Assembly: GCA_964500445.1 (NCBI GenBank) | Contig: CAZCOG010000007.1 | Coordinates: 62,001-126,000 of the forward strand | Source: Persicitalea sp964500445 | Lineage (GTDB): Bacteria; Bacteroidota; Bacteroidia; Cytophagales; Spirosomataceae | Reading direction: 5' to 3' | DNA length: 64,000 bases | Shown: one piece after another, positions 8,863 to 18,600 of the stretch | Numbering within the stretch: position 1 is the first letter of the stretch | Layout: each line of letters starts with the position of its first letter | Position numbers and translations under genes: made by a program | The notes under the pieces: generated by a model | Databases searched by the model: none | The model's input: only the letters and a program-made list of their open reading frames with translations | What the model was told of the DNA's origin: nothing

Positions 8863-10574
8863 TGCTTCAAAAAATGAAAAATATCAACCGTATTTTATTA
8901 ATAGTTTCCCTTTTATTTATCGGGACAGCGTGCAGCGAGTCGTACCTTGACGAGGTCCCATTGGATCGGTTTAGTCCGGAAAACCTGCTGACCAGTGCGG
9001 CAGGCTACGACGCAGCAGTTGTTGCTCTGTATGAAGGGGCCCGCCAGGAACACATTATTGCCTCCAACAATTTTGAATACATGACCGTTGGAACCGACCA
9101 GACCCAGTGGGGAAGGAACGATTCGAGGGGAAATAAGGATTACAGTCTGCTCAATTCGAATCTGTCCGCAACCATCATTTATTGGGACTGGGCATTCAAG
9201 GAAATGATCGTTAAGGCCAATCTTATACTGGAGAATATCGACGATCCTGCGCTGGATATTGCCGAAGCGGATAGGAATAATATCAAGGGGCAAGCCCTGT
9301 TTTTCAGAGGGTATACCTATAATTTCTTGGCCAATATCTACGGTGGGGTACCGATTGTAAAGGATCGGATAACGGAACCCAAGTTTGATTTCGTGCGCGA
9401 TAGCCGGGCCGACGTGCTGGCCTTTGCGGCGGGAGATCTTGAAATGGCGAGCCAACTGCTGCCTACTCAGGTACCCGATGGCAGAATACCGAGGGCAGCG
9501 GCTTTTCATTTATTGAGCGAGGTTTATATATCCCTCGGGATGGAGAAAAAAGACCCAGCTTTTTATGACAAATCCATTGCCGCCGCCACGAAGGTAATCA
9601 GCAAGGAAGCGGGAGACTACCAGATCATGACCGAACGCTTTGGTCCGGCCTCTTCAAAGCCCGGCGATGTGTTTTCTGATGTTTTTGCCGAAGGTCAGAT
9701 CAACTGGTCGCAGGGGAATAAGGAAGTCATGTGGGCGTGGCAGTTCGAGAATTTTACCATTGGTGGTAGTTTTAATGCGGGCTCGGCCAACAACAGTATA
9801 AGGTACTGGGGCCCTGAGTATGACCGTACCCAGTCTCCCAATGCTAAGCTTAATTTGCCTTCTGATAGCCTGGGCAGAGGTATCGGGGTGAACTCACCTA
9901 CCAACTATCTGAAATATGATATCTGGAAGATTGATCCCAACGATATGCGCAACTCCGAATACAATATTCAACGGGTATTCTACTACAACAATCCGGCCGA
10001 TCCGGAATATTTTGGAAAACCAATACGCACCAGAAAAGCAGCGAATGGCAAACTGTACACGGTTAGAAATGACGGAACCATCACCAATTTCGAACTGGAC
10101 ACGCTCCGCATGTACTATCCCTATTATAGGAAGATTAATGGTACCCCCGTCAGCAACAATGTTTTAAGTGGAAACACGGTCAAAGATTTCAGCCGTATGC
10201 GCGTGGCCGAAACCTATTTGTACCGCGCGGAGGCCTATTTCAGAAAGGGAGAGCTGGCCAAAGCGGCCGATGACATCAACGTCGTGAGGAGCCGGGCCAA
10301 GGCGAAATTAATAACCTCTGCGGATGTTACCGAAGACTTTATACTTGACGAGCGCTCCCGGGAGCTGGTGGTGGAAGAACCCCGGTTACGAACGCTCATC
10401 CGGATGGGTAGACTCGTAGATCGTGTAAAGAAATATAACTCTAAACCTTCTGTACCCAACGGACCTTCTTCGGGCGGCACGATCCAGGATTTCAACAGAT
10501 TCTGGCCGATTCCTCAGAAAGTCATAGACGCCAATACGGGTGCAAAATTTGAGCAGAATCCCGGCTATTTATAA
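8862..10574 (+). CDS. SusD/RagB-type surface glycan-binding lipoprotein
   Basis: The 570-residue protein begins with a lipoprotein signal (SLLFIGTAC, Cys24) and has the SusD fold: tetratricopeptide-like helices with the family text KGQALFFRGYTYNFLANIYGGVP, then a C-terminal part with AETYLYRAEAYFRKGELAKA, INVVRSRA and RELVVEEPRLRTLIRMG, ending in RFWPIPQKVIDAN and QNPGYL. The start ATG shares its A with the SusC stop codon (taatg); a second ATG at 8874 is possible. SusD proteins form the lid over SusC and capture oligosaccharides on the cell surface. Confidence 0.95.
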   Translation: MLQKMKNINRILLIVSLLFIGTACSESYLDEVPLDRFSPENLLTSAAGYDAAVVALYEGARQEHIIASNNFEYMTVGTDQTQWGRNDSRGNKDYSLLNSNLSATIIYWDWAFKEMIVKANLILENIDDPALDIAEADRNNIKGQALFFRGYTYNFLANIYGGVPIVKDRITEPKFDFVRDSRADVLAFAAGDLEMASQLLPTQVPDGRIPRAAAFHLLSEVYISLGMEKKDPAFYDKSIAAATKVISKEAGDYQIMTERFGPASSKPGDVFSDVFAEGQINWSQGNKEVMWAWQFENFTIGGSFNAGSANNSIRYWGPEYDRTQSPNAKLNLPSDSLGRGIGVNSPTNYLKYDIWKIDPNDMRNSEYNIQRVFYYNNPADPEYFGKPIRTRKAANGKLYTVRNDGTITNFELDTLRMYYPYYRKINGTPVSNNVLSGNTVKDFSRMRVAETYLYRAEAYFRKGELAKAADDINVVRSRAKAKLITSADVTEDFILDERSRELVVEEPRLRTLIRMGRLVDRVKKYNSKPSVPNGPSSGGTIQDFNRFWPIPQKVIDANTGAKFEQNPGYL

Positions 10575-10670
10575 AGGAAAAAAAACTCGACCATCTGCCT
10601 CCTGCCAAGTACAGTCTTAGCTTCCAAAGTCATTTTTAGAAAGCACGTAGTTGCCTAAATATACATTCCT

Positions 10671-13600
10671 ATGAAACGAAGAGAATTCCTAAACCTCAGT
10701 ATACCCGCTACCGGAGCCGTGCTGGCTGCCTCGGGCTTCATTAGTCCCCAGGCACTGCGCGACATCAATCGGCAGTTTTCGGGCCCTGGTACCTTCGATA
10801 CCTACGACCTGATCATCAACGGGGCCGGGCTGTCGGGGTACTTTGCGGCTCTGGAAGCCGTACGCCAGGGTAAAAAGGTACTCATCGTGGATAAGCGCAC
10901 CAGCCCCGGCTACGACCTGGCCGGCAAAGGAAAACTCTGGCTGGGTCTGGGAAATCAGGGCGAAGGTTTGGCCAAACTACCCGCCGGACTGGCGGAGGTA
11001 CTTCTACCCGCCGGGGAAAAAGCCGAACTGCAAAATACCGCAGGCAGCGGGTATGGAGCCAGTCAGTTTGGCGACGAGGTACTTCTTTTTTCGGGTAGCG
11101 TGCGCAAAGAAATGTTGCGAAGCCTGCTGGCCAGTAAGGTCGACGTGCTGCTCATGACGGACGTCTGCGGGCTACTCACCGATAGCGACAGCGTGCAGGG
11201 TGTGCTGGTGGCTTGCAAGCACGGCTTGTACAGCATCAGGGGACGCAATTTCATCGACGCTTCCGATAACCTGCTGTTCAGTCGGCAGCTTCTGGGCGAC
11301 AAGTACCAGATTGCACGGGCGGGTTTTGTGCTGGAAGTTATGAAGGCCGACAACCCGCAAAAGCGGGAAGTGAAGGTAGCCAAGGACTTCGGGCTTCACA
11401 ACGACCGCCTCCTGTTCCATCCGGGTAAGCGCTCAGCCGATCAGTTGTTCATGGAGTTTGAATTTCCGGTAGCGTCCCAGAACCTCGACGAGATCGAGCA
11501 CCAGGCCAAACTTATTTCGGCCAGATTAGGTCGGGATCTTAAAAAGGTGGATTCCAGCCTAAACGAAGCCCAGATCAATCAGTTTGCGCTGGAAACATCA
11601 CTGTACCTGGCTGACGAATCTTTACCCAAAACGAAGCTGAAAGGGCACCACCTACTGTCCGGGTTTTCAAGTACTATAATCCCTGAGGCTATCCAACGAA
11701 TGGAAAGCTCAGCCAAATCGCTGGTGGGGCAATTGAAGTATTCCAAAACCGACGCCAGGCCCAAAACGCTCCTCACCATCGGTTCCATCATTCCCGTCGG
11801 CGACCTTGCCTTTTCGGACATCGACGAGCCGGGCCTCACCGTTCCGCTGCAGCGGGTACTTTTCGATTTTGAAAAGTTGGTCAAAACCAAGGAGCAATGC
11901 CAAGTACTGGTGGCCGGTGGCGGTACCGCCGGGGCCATGGCGGCCTTGGGTGCGGCCGAAAAAGGAGCGAATTCCATCGTGGTAGATTATTTCAATAATC
12001 TGGGCGGTACCAAAACCATGGGCGGGGTCATGGGCTATTACCACGGCGTGAAAGATAACCCGTTTTTTAAAAAACACAACGACGAGGCCGAACGCGTGGC
12101 GTTTGAGGCCAACATGAACAAGAAGATCGGCCGGAAACTGTACCACCTCCAGAGCCTGCGCGAAGCGGGCGGACAGTTCAAAGCGGGTTCCATTCTGTGC
12201 GGCGCCCTCGTGGAAGGCAACCGCGTCAACGGCGTGCTGATCTGCCGCCACGGGCAGTTGGAACTCATCCAGAGCCACGTAACCATCGACGCCACCGGCG
12301 ATGGCGATGTGGCGGCCTTCGCCGGCGCGGAGTACAGCATCGGAAGTACCCGCCTGGGCGACACCCAGAACTACAGCCAGTGGGATATCGCCGCGCCGGG
12401 CAAACTACCCTCTGCCACCAACCGCGACTACGACATCATCGACAACACCAAGATCAGTGAATTGCAACGCGGCCTGTTCCTGTCGCACTACGAAGCCCAC
12501 CACTACGACTTCCACCCTTTCCTGACGGTCCGAGAATCACGGCGGGTGGAGGGTCTGCACGTGCTGGATCTGATCGACTGCGCCGAAGGACGACATTTTG
12601 AGGATGTCATAGCCTTGGCCAGCAGCGACTTTGACCCGCACAACATCGGCAGTTCGGAATTTACCAAGTGTGGTTTCCTGCTTCCTCACTCCAACGACAT
12701 CACCGTGGAGGTACCCTACCGCTGCCTCGTGCCCAAGCGCCTCGACGGGCTGTTGCTGTCGGGCCGCGGGTACAGCCAAACCCACAACGCCCTGCAATTC
12801 ACCCGCATGACCGCCGACCTGATTGTGCTGGGGTACCTTACCGGTCAGATCGCCGCCGACCTGGCTTGGACCCAAACCGAACCCCGTCGGTATGATGTAT
12901 CGCGTTTGCAGAAAGAATGGATGGCACAGGGGCACCTGCCCGCCCGCTACGCCACCAAAAAAGCGGGTGATTTGCGCGGTGACGCCGCCGAAATTCGTCG
13001 CCGGGTGGATGCACTGGCCCAGGGAGCCCCGGAGTACCTCTACGAATGCAGCCGCATTCCGAAAGAAAAAGCCCTGCCGGTACTTGCGGAATCTTTTGAC
13101 AAAACCAACCCACCTACCGGTAAGCTCCTGTTGGCTAAAGCCCTGGCTTGGTTTGGCGACGCGCGCGGCGTGGACCTCATCGAGCGGGAGTTGCAGCTGC
13201 TTTTCACCGAAGAGCAGGCCGAGGGCTACCCCGACGGCTATGTCGATGACTACGATTCGATCCGGGGGCGGGAGAAAAATAAACTCGAGGGCCATTTCTG
13301 GCGTATCAATCAGAATATCGCGCTTTTGGCGATGGCGGGCAGTGCCCAACCCAACGCCACCATCCGGCATATTATCGAGCGCACAGCCTCGGGTGGGGGC
13401 TTCGTCGAGCGTACCAACGACTACTACAATGGCCGCATCGACCTGAAATTCGTACCATTTTACAATCGCATTTTGGGCCTGGTCTTCTACGCCGACCGGG
13501 TACCTGATCCGCAGTTTATCGCGGCGTTTGAAAAATTGCTGACCGACGAAAACATCAAAGGATACCGCACGCAGGAATACGATCAGGTACGCTGGCGTAC

Positions 13601-13847
13601 CTATGGTGCCAACCTTGAGATAGCATTAGCGGCGGCGCTGGCGCGCTGCGGTGCCAAAACGGGCTACACCATGCTGGCCGACTACCTCAATGATATTCAT
13701 TATACATTTAAAAAGTTTGCGGCTACCGAGCTACGTACCCTCAGCCAGGCCGATCACGGCTATAATGCCGATGCCTGGAAAAGGTACGTTGCCAAACTAT
13801 CCTACCCCCGCCCGACCCAAAAGCTGGTCAAGGCAGTGGAGGTATAA
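10671..13847 (+). CDS. Tat-exported FAD-dependent oxidoreductase with tandem FAD domains
   Basis: This 1058-residue protein opens with a twin-arginine signal (KRREFLNLS, then a hydrophobic stretch), so it is probably folded with its flavin before export. It contains two FAD_oxidored-type domains: copy 1 has GAGLSG at 51-56 with VLIVDKR; copy 2 has GGGTAG at 416-421 followed by NLGGTKTMGG and DATGDGDVAAFAGAEY. In copy 2, TVRESRRVEG and LLLSGRGYSQTHNAL match segments in the two other FAD oxidoreductases of this window (28225-30084 and 37740-40022). About 300 C-terminal residues look helical, HEAT-like. It lies 96 bp after susD and 43 bp before the SGAT protein. Substrate is unknown; a sugar or uronate released in the PUL is likely (inference). 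Its double FAD domain is unusual. Confidence 0.85.
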   Translation: MKRREFLNLSIPATGAVLAASGFISPQALRDINRQFSGPGTFDTYDLIINGAGLSGYFAALEAVRQGKKVLIVDKRTSPGYDLAGKGKLWLGLGNQGEGLAKLPAGLAEVLLPAGEKAELQNTAGSGYGASQFGDEVLLFSGSVRKEMLRSLLASKVDVLLMTDVCGLLTDSDSVQGVLVACKHGLYSIRGRNFIDASDNLLFSRQLLGDKYQIARAGFVLEVMKADNPQKREVKVAKDFGLHNDRLLFHPGKRSADQLFMEFEFPVASQNLDEIEHQAKLISARLGRDLKKVDSSLNEAQINQFALETSLYLADESLPKTKLKGHHLLSGFSSTIIPEAIQRMESSAKSLVGQLKYSKTDARPKTLLTIGSIIPVGDLAFSDIDEPGLTVPLQRVLFDFEKLVKTKEQCQVLVAGGGTAGAMAALGAAEKGANSIVVDYFNNLGGTKTMGGVMGYYHGVKDNPFFKKHNDEAERVAFEANMNKKIGRKLYHLQSLREAGGQFKAGSILCGALVEGNRVNGVLICRHGQLELIQSHVTIDATGDGDVAAFAGAEYSIGSTRLGDTQNYSQWDIAAPGKLPSATNRDYDIIDNTKISELQRGLFLSHYEAHHYDFHPFLTVRESRRVEGLHVLDLIDCAEGRHFEDVIALASSDFDPHNIGSSEFTKCGFLLPHSNDITVEVPYRCLVPKRLDGLLLSGRGYSQTHNALQFTRMTADLIVLGYLTGQIAADLAWTQTEPRRYDVSRLQKEWMAQGHLPARYATKKAGDLRGDAAEIRRRVDALAQGAPEYLYECSRIPKEKALPVLAESFDKTNPPTGKLLLAKALAWFGDARGVDLIERELQLLFTEEQAEGYPDGYVDDYDSIRGREKNKLEGHFWRINQNIALLAMAGSAQPNATIRHIIERTASGGGFVERTNDYYNGRIDLKFVPFYNRILGLVFYADRVPDPQFIAAFEKLLTDENIKGYRTQEYDQVRWRTYGANLEIALAAALARCGAKTGYTMLADYLNDIHYTFKKFAATELRTLSQADHGYNADAWKRYVAKLSYPRPTQKLVKAVEV

Positions 13848-13890
13848 TTTTTCCTAAAAGACCAGAAGGTACCCTAACCGGGTTTGCGCT

Positions 13891-14964
13891 ATGTACACCC
13901 ATTTTCTGCGGTTATTGATCGGGGTTGTCAGCACGTTTCTTTTGCGTGCTGACCCCGTTTTTTTTCGAAGCGATGCCCTGAAATACCTCAATCTTACGCC
14001 TCTGCCCGACGAGCATTCTATTCGGGACGACGATAACGAGTTGGTACCGGTGGTGGCTATGAAAGACAGTCAAGGTATTCTTTACTGGTACCGGCGCGTC
14101 GACACCGAGGTGTGCCTCACGGGCGAATGCAAGCGCGTGGACGTGGGCCTGTACTGGTACTGCACGGGCGATTTTATGGGTCTGGAAGTCTACCGCGAAC
14201 ACCTGACTAAAACCGACCACAGCAATTTTTTTCCTGCTGATTACGACAAACTGATTTCTGTTTTGAGCAACGACTGGTCCAGCCTGCGGGAGTATGCCCT
14301 GGCCGATCTCACCGATGATAAGCCGGCGGGTGTGGATGGCGTGTCTGGCGCTACTAAAAAAGAAATTGCGGCCGAGGCCGTCGCTGATGCTGTGTACACT
14401 ACCCATACGCTCTGGCACCTGGTACACGTGGGTGAAAAAGAGCAGCTCGTGCCGCTCACGATCCAGTATCTCAATGAAACGGATCTGCTGACCACATTGC
14501 TGGCTAGCTCCGACAAAAAGTACCCCTTTTTCTTACTCGAAGCCAGTCGGCAGGGTGATCTGACAATTACTCGCCCCGTTCAGGCGCTGATTCTGGAAGG
14601 GCTTACTGCTCATGACGACCCGTCCTACCGCCACGCGGCCCTGAAAGCCCTGGCTGCCACCGACCCCGACGACACCTGGTTCCAGACACAGCTGGTACCC
14701 ATCTACCGGGCCGCTTTGATTAACCAGAAAATCGAGCTTCTCCCGGCCATGACGAATATCCGGCAGTTTGATCCTACGCTATACGACGCTCTGGCTGACG
14801 ACCTCGATCCCCGGCAGGAGTGGCTGTCCGTTAAAATCCTGCAGGTACTTCGGGGTACCACCACACATTCCGAAGATGTACTTCATACGGTACGAAAGTT
14901 ACAAAATAGCGAAAGCAGATTCGTCAGAAAAGCGGCGGAAGATTTCCTTACCAGGAAAGAATAG
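13891..14964 (+). CDS. Exported protein with C-x4-C pair and flavinylation-like SGAT motif, HEAT-like C-terminus
   Basis: This 357-residue protein is homologous to the protein at 30081-31115. Both have an N-terminal hydrophobic anchor or signal, a C-x4-C pair (here Cys75/Cys80, VCLTGEC), a shared block (here LTKTDHSNFFPADYDKL), then D-G-V-S-G-A-T with Thr155, followed by YTTHTLWH. D-x-x-S-G-A-T is the pattern in which the Thr of FMN_bind domains (RnfG, NqrC, urocanate-reductase-like proteins) receives FMN by the transferase ApbE. Residues after about 230 form HEAT-like helical repeats. It follows the Tat FAD oxidoreductase by 43 bp. I propose an extracytoplasmic FMN- or disulfide-based electron carrier for that enzyme. 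Family membership in FMN_bind is by motif only. A strong terminator lies inside the first 25 codons. Confidence 0.75.
   Translation: MYTHFLRLLIGVVSTFLLRADPVFFRSDALKYLNLTPLPDEHSIRDDDNELVPVVAMKDSQGILYWYRRVDTEVCLTGECKRVDVGLYWYCTGDFMGLEVYREHLTKTDHSNFFPADYDKLISVLSNDWSSLREYALADLTDDKPAGVDGVSGATKKEIAAEAVADAVYTTHTLWHLVHVGEKEQLVPLTIQYLNETDLLTTLLASSDKKYPFFLLEASRQGDLTITRPVQALILEGLTAHDDPSYRHAALKALAATDPDDTWFQTQLVPIYRAALINQKIELLPAMTNIRQFDPTLYDALADDLDPRQEWLSVKILQVLRGTTTHSEDVLHTVRKLQNSESRFVRKAAEDFLTRKE
13920..13965 (+). terminator. Intrinsic terminator hairpin inside the 5' coding part of the SGAT protein
   Basis: CGGGG, a 3-nt bulge and TCAGCACG (13920-13935) pair with CGTGCTGACCCCG (13945-13957) around a 9-nt loop, followed by eight T (13958-13965). 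It starts 73 bp after the stop of the FAD oxidoreductase but inside codons 10-25 of the next gene. It could end most transcripts before the SGAT gene or act as an attenuator. Confidence 0.65.
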
Positions 14965-15105
14965 CCCAAGTACTTAAACTATCCAATTATAAACACCTTG
15001 CATTAAAGGGTTGTGGACGGGAATTTTTCATGATATTCAGGAACATTTTTCTTCTTGAAAATTAATGAATAAAGTTACGTCAAATATTCAAGTTTCCATT
15101 CTAAA

Positions 15106-15491
15106 CTACTCCTGTAACTCAATGTCCGTTAGTTCAAAAGGAAGCGGGATGATGTTGGTCACTTCGAGGATGTTATTCGCAAGGTGATAGCCGCTTACCA
15201 GCGCCCGCAAGGTATCTTTTCGGTATCGGATCGGTAGGTTGCACGGTAGCATCGGCGTGGCATCCCTTACATAGTAGTGCTGTCAAGGTGTGTCAGGTAG
15301 TAGAACCTGCCCTCGATCAAAAGAACCGGGGCTTTCTGCACTAGATCGCCTCGCCGTCGCAAATCCTCGAAAACACAGGGCGTTTTGAAAACATCAGGAC
15401 TGACATATTCCCCCTTTCCGCAGTTTTTTAAAGTACTCAGCAGAAAAATAGAGGTCAAAGCTCGTTTCATGATTTCAAGTTTTTTCTTCAT
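15106..15491 (-). pseudogene. Frameshifted small exported protein, unknown family
   Basis: The minus strand reads 74 codons from ATG 15491: a basic, hydrophobic N-terminus (MKRALTSIFLLSTLKNC), CGKGEYVSPDVF and LIEGRFYYLTHLDS. It then meets a stop at 15267. A shifted frame continues at once with protein-like text (YYVRDATPMLPCNLP, YRKDTLRALVSGYHL, LEVTNIIPLPFELTDIEL) to TAG at 15106-15108. A single-base change near 15270-15285 rejoins both parts into one protein of about 127 residues. It is either a genuine pseudogene or a sequencing/assembly error. Cys-rich, probably a lipoprotein; no function is assigned. Confidence 0.6.
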
Positions 15492-15543
15492 GAGCCGATA
15501 AAATAAAATTTGGTTGGAAAGACATAGAAATCATGATGACCGG

Positions 15544-15579
15544 AAGAAAAAAAGCGCCCCGGAAATGAATCCGGGGCGC
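15544..15579 (-). terminator. Intrinsic terminator of the SGNH/cytochrome c gene
   Basis: GCGCCCCGG (15554-15562) and CCGGGGCGC (15571-15579) form a perfect 9-bp GC-rich stem with an 8-nt loop. Read on the minus strand it is followed by a T-rich run (complement of 15544-15553). It lies 48 bp beyond the stop of the large minus-strand gene. Confidence 0.8.
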
Positions 15580-15607
15580 AGTAGAAAAAACACGATCAAC
15601 TCTTCAA

Positions 15608-15628
15608 TGTCAACTGTCAACTGTCAAC
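15608..15628. repeat. Three tandem TGTCAAC heptamers
   Basis: TGTCAAC occurs three times head to tail and runs directly into the stop codon of the large minus-strand gene (15628-15630). Similar short phrase-like repeats occur at 33719-33868, 55203-55231 and 62941-62980. Confidence 0.7.
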
Positions 15629-18600
15629 TACTTCTCCATCGGGTACTGCTTCAACAGATCAGCTGGTTTGTAAAAAGTACCGTCTTTCTCGGTCATAGCC
15701 CGGACCTGCTTTACTTTCTCGGGCGTAATGACCGATGCATTGTTGCCGAACGATTTTCGTACGTAGGTGAGCACCGCGGCTACCTCTTCGTCATTGAGCA
15801 TACCCCCGAAAGGCGTCATAGGTACCTGTCCAACGTAGTCTTTGCCATTTACTTGAATTGGACCCATAAGACCTTTCAGCACGATTTTGATCAATCGCTC
15901 CTCGTTGCCGTTTACCCATTTGGTACCTGCTAAGGGCGGGAAGCCGGAGGCCGAAAGTCCTTGGCCGTCAGGTTGGTGGCAGGTTGCACAAAAACCGTCG
16001 CGGCTGTAAATCTCTTTTCCCTTCGTGAAAGCATCGACTTCGGGAGCTTTCATGGTAGCCACTGACTTTTTCTCCTGCTTTTGCCGCACGAATTGACCGT
16101 TCAAATGCGCTTCGGCCGTTTCGAACGATTTTTCCATCCAGGAGTCGATCGGCATTTTCTTTGCTTCTTCCAATACCGCCAATCCATCGTCTTTGTCCAA
16201 CCATGAGGCGGCCACAATCGCTTCCAGGCGTACCCGACCGTGCGGGTCGCGGGCTGCTTCTTTCAATAGTTCGGCCTGATTGGGAATCTGGTGGCCAACA
16301 TACCGCACCACCCGCACGGCGGCGGCTCGGGCGTGGTAGTCTTTGGCGTGCAGCATCTGGTCCAGCAGCTTCTTATCCACTTTGTCGAGGCCCCAGGTAG
16401 TCCAAAGCGCTTCGAGTACGTTGTGTTCGTATTTGGGGTCTTTCTTGTTCAACCCAGCTACCCACTTTGAGATTTTGGGAAGTACCTCGGCGGGCTTGCG
16501 GCCGCGCAGCTCGCGCTGGGTCCGGTAGCGGGTCCGGTATTCGGGCAGTTTGAGGTTGTCGAGCAATTGCTCCACGCTGGCCCCGGCTACCTTGGCGGGT
16601 TTTACCAACGGACGCGAAGGGTAGGTGACGCGGTAGATACGTCCGTGGACGTGGTCACGCAGGGGGTCCCGTGCGTTGTGCTGCATGTGACCGATCAGGA
16701 TGTTATGCCAATCGATAAAGTACAGCGAGCCATCGGGCGCGAATTCCATGTCCACCGGCCGGAAATTGCGGTCTTCTCCTTTTACCAGATCCATCACGAA
16801 ATTGCTCTTGTAGCCTGTGCCATCGTCTTTAAGGGTATGCATCTTCATGCCTAGAAATCCGATGGTGTTATTGATCAGGAAATTACCCTGCACATCGTCG
16901 GGAAAGTGGCGGCTCGAAACGAATTCCAGACCCGAGGTAGGCCGCACGCGCTGGTCGGGTTGAATCAATTGCACACCCTTATCCATGCTCTCGCCGTACA
17001 TGGGCTTCACGGTACCGGGCAGCATCCAGCGCACATCGGGACTGGACGTTTCGGCAAAAATCTGCTGGCCCCATTCGTCAAAAGCAATGCCCCAGGGATT
17101 GGGGATCGGTAGTTGCGCTACGCGTTCCAGCTTGTGCAGTTGGGGAGCGTAGCGGTAGAAACCTCCGTTAGTACCCCGCACCGTACCATAGGAAGTTTCG
17201 ACATTGGTGTGCAGGAACACGCCTTCGCCCATGTACATGGCACCGGACGGATCGGAAGTCCAGGCGCTGATTTCGTGGTGGGTGTCGTGGTCGTCGAAGC
17301 CGCTCATGATGACGGTCGCTTTATCGGCATGATCATCGCCATCGGTGTCGGTATAGAGCATCAGGTTGGTACCCTGCGATACGTACACGCCCTCCGGCGT
17401 AATCTCGAAGCCGACCGGTACCGACAAACCACGGACAAAAATGGTTTCTTTATCAGCTTTGCCGTCGTTGTTAGTATCTTCATAAATCATGATCTTGTCG
17501 TCGGGCTTGCTATCGCCGGGCTTGTAGTGGGGGTAGCTGGGCATGGTCACTACCCAGAGGCGGCCTTTATTATCGAAGGTCATCTGGACGGGATTGGCCA
17601 GATCAGGAAATTCTTTTTCCGAAGCAAACAATTCGATTTTGTAGCCCTGGGGTACCTTCAACTTGTCCAATGCGTCTTGTCCATACAAATAGGTAAGGCT
17701 GCCATTGGCTTCGGGATTGAAGTTTGTCTTGACGGGGGGGAGTTTGCGGGTGCGCTTGTCGGCGGCGGCTACATCGATGGCGAAGCCCTCGCAGTTGCAG
17801 GCAGCCGCCCAGACAGCCGTGTCGCGGATGGCGGTCATCTGCCGGATCTTGTCGATTTCGTAGGGGTAGTTGTCGGGCCCGAAAGGGTTGAAGCGTCGGC
17901 CCCAGGCGTGAACGCCATTGGGAATCTTATAGTCATCGAGCCACATGAAGTTTTTCTCCATCACGGCTTTGTGCACCATTTCGCGGTTTGTGCCCGACTT
18001 GGCCGATTCTTTGCCGAAAATCTTATCGGCCAGAAGTACCCCCAGTTTTTGGTAGCCCTCGTCATTGAGTTGCGAGCCGTCGATGGTTAGCGGTTCTTTG
18101 CTGGCGGCGTACCATTCCTTGGAAGGGGTGAATGCATCGACGAAAAGTACCTTGTTTTTTTCGCAAACTTCCTTCATTCCCTGCGTGTAGAGCCACAGGT
18201 TTTCGTTTTCTTTCTTGCCGTTGGGTACATCTTTAATGTCGGAAATATCTTCAAAAGCGATGGGCGACACGATGGCCATTTTGGGCGGCGTGATGCCATT
18301 GTAGCGGATGGACAGGCTATGCTTCAGAAAAGCGTCGAGCTCGGCTTTGAAATTATCCAGTCCGGCTGGTCCCTGAAACGATTCACTAAACCCGAAGAAA
18401 CCTACCACCACATCGGCTCCCAGGCGGATGAGCCACTCGTCGTCGGAGGGGAAATTGCCCTGGCTATCGGAGGGATTGGCGAACTCGGTCTGGAATTTTT
18501 CGGCTCCGGGGAAAGCCCAGGGCGAAAAACGCGCCGAGCGGGGCCGGAAGCCGGGCGTGTCGCCAGGGTCGCACATGTTGCGGATGAAAAGCTGATGATC

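Noticed and set aside
12537..13370. 277-codon minus-strand frame inside the first FAD oxidoreductase
   Set aside because: It overlaps conserved FAD-domain coding sequence; composition is typical of an antisense shadow.
15514..15933. 139-codon plus-strand frame
   Set aside because: It runs through a terminator hairpin, tandem repeats and the 3' end of a minus-strand gene.
17113..18090. 325-codon plus-strand frame inside the SGNH/cytochrome gene
   Set aside because: It is a shadow of a well-supported minus-strand gene, with no motif or signal of its own.
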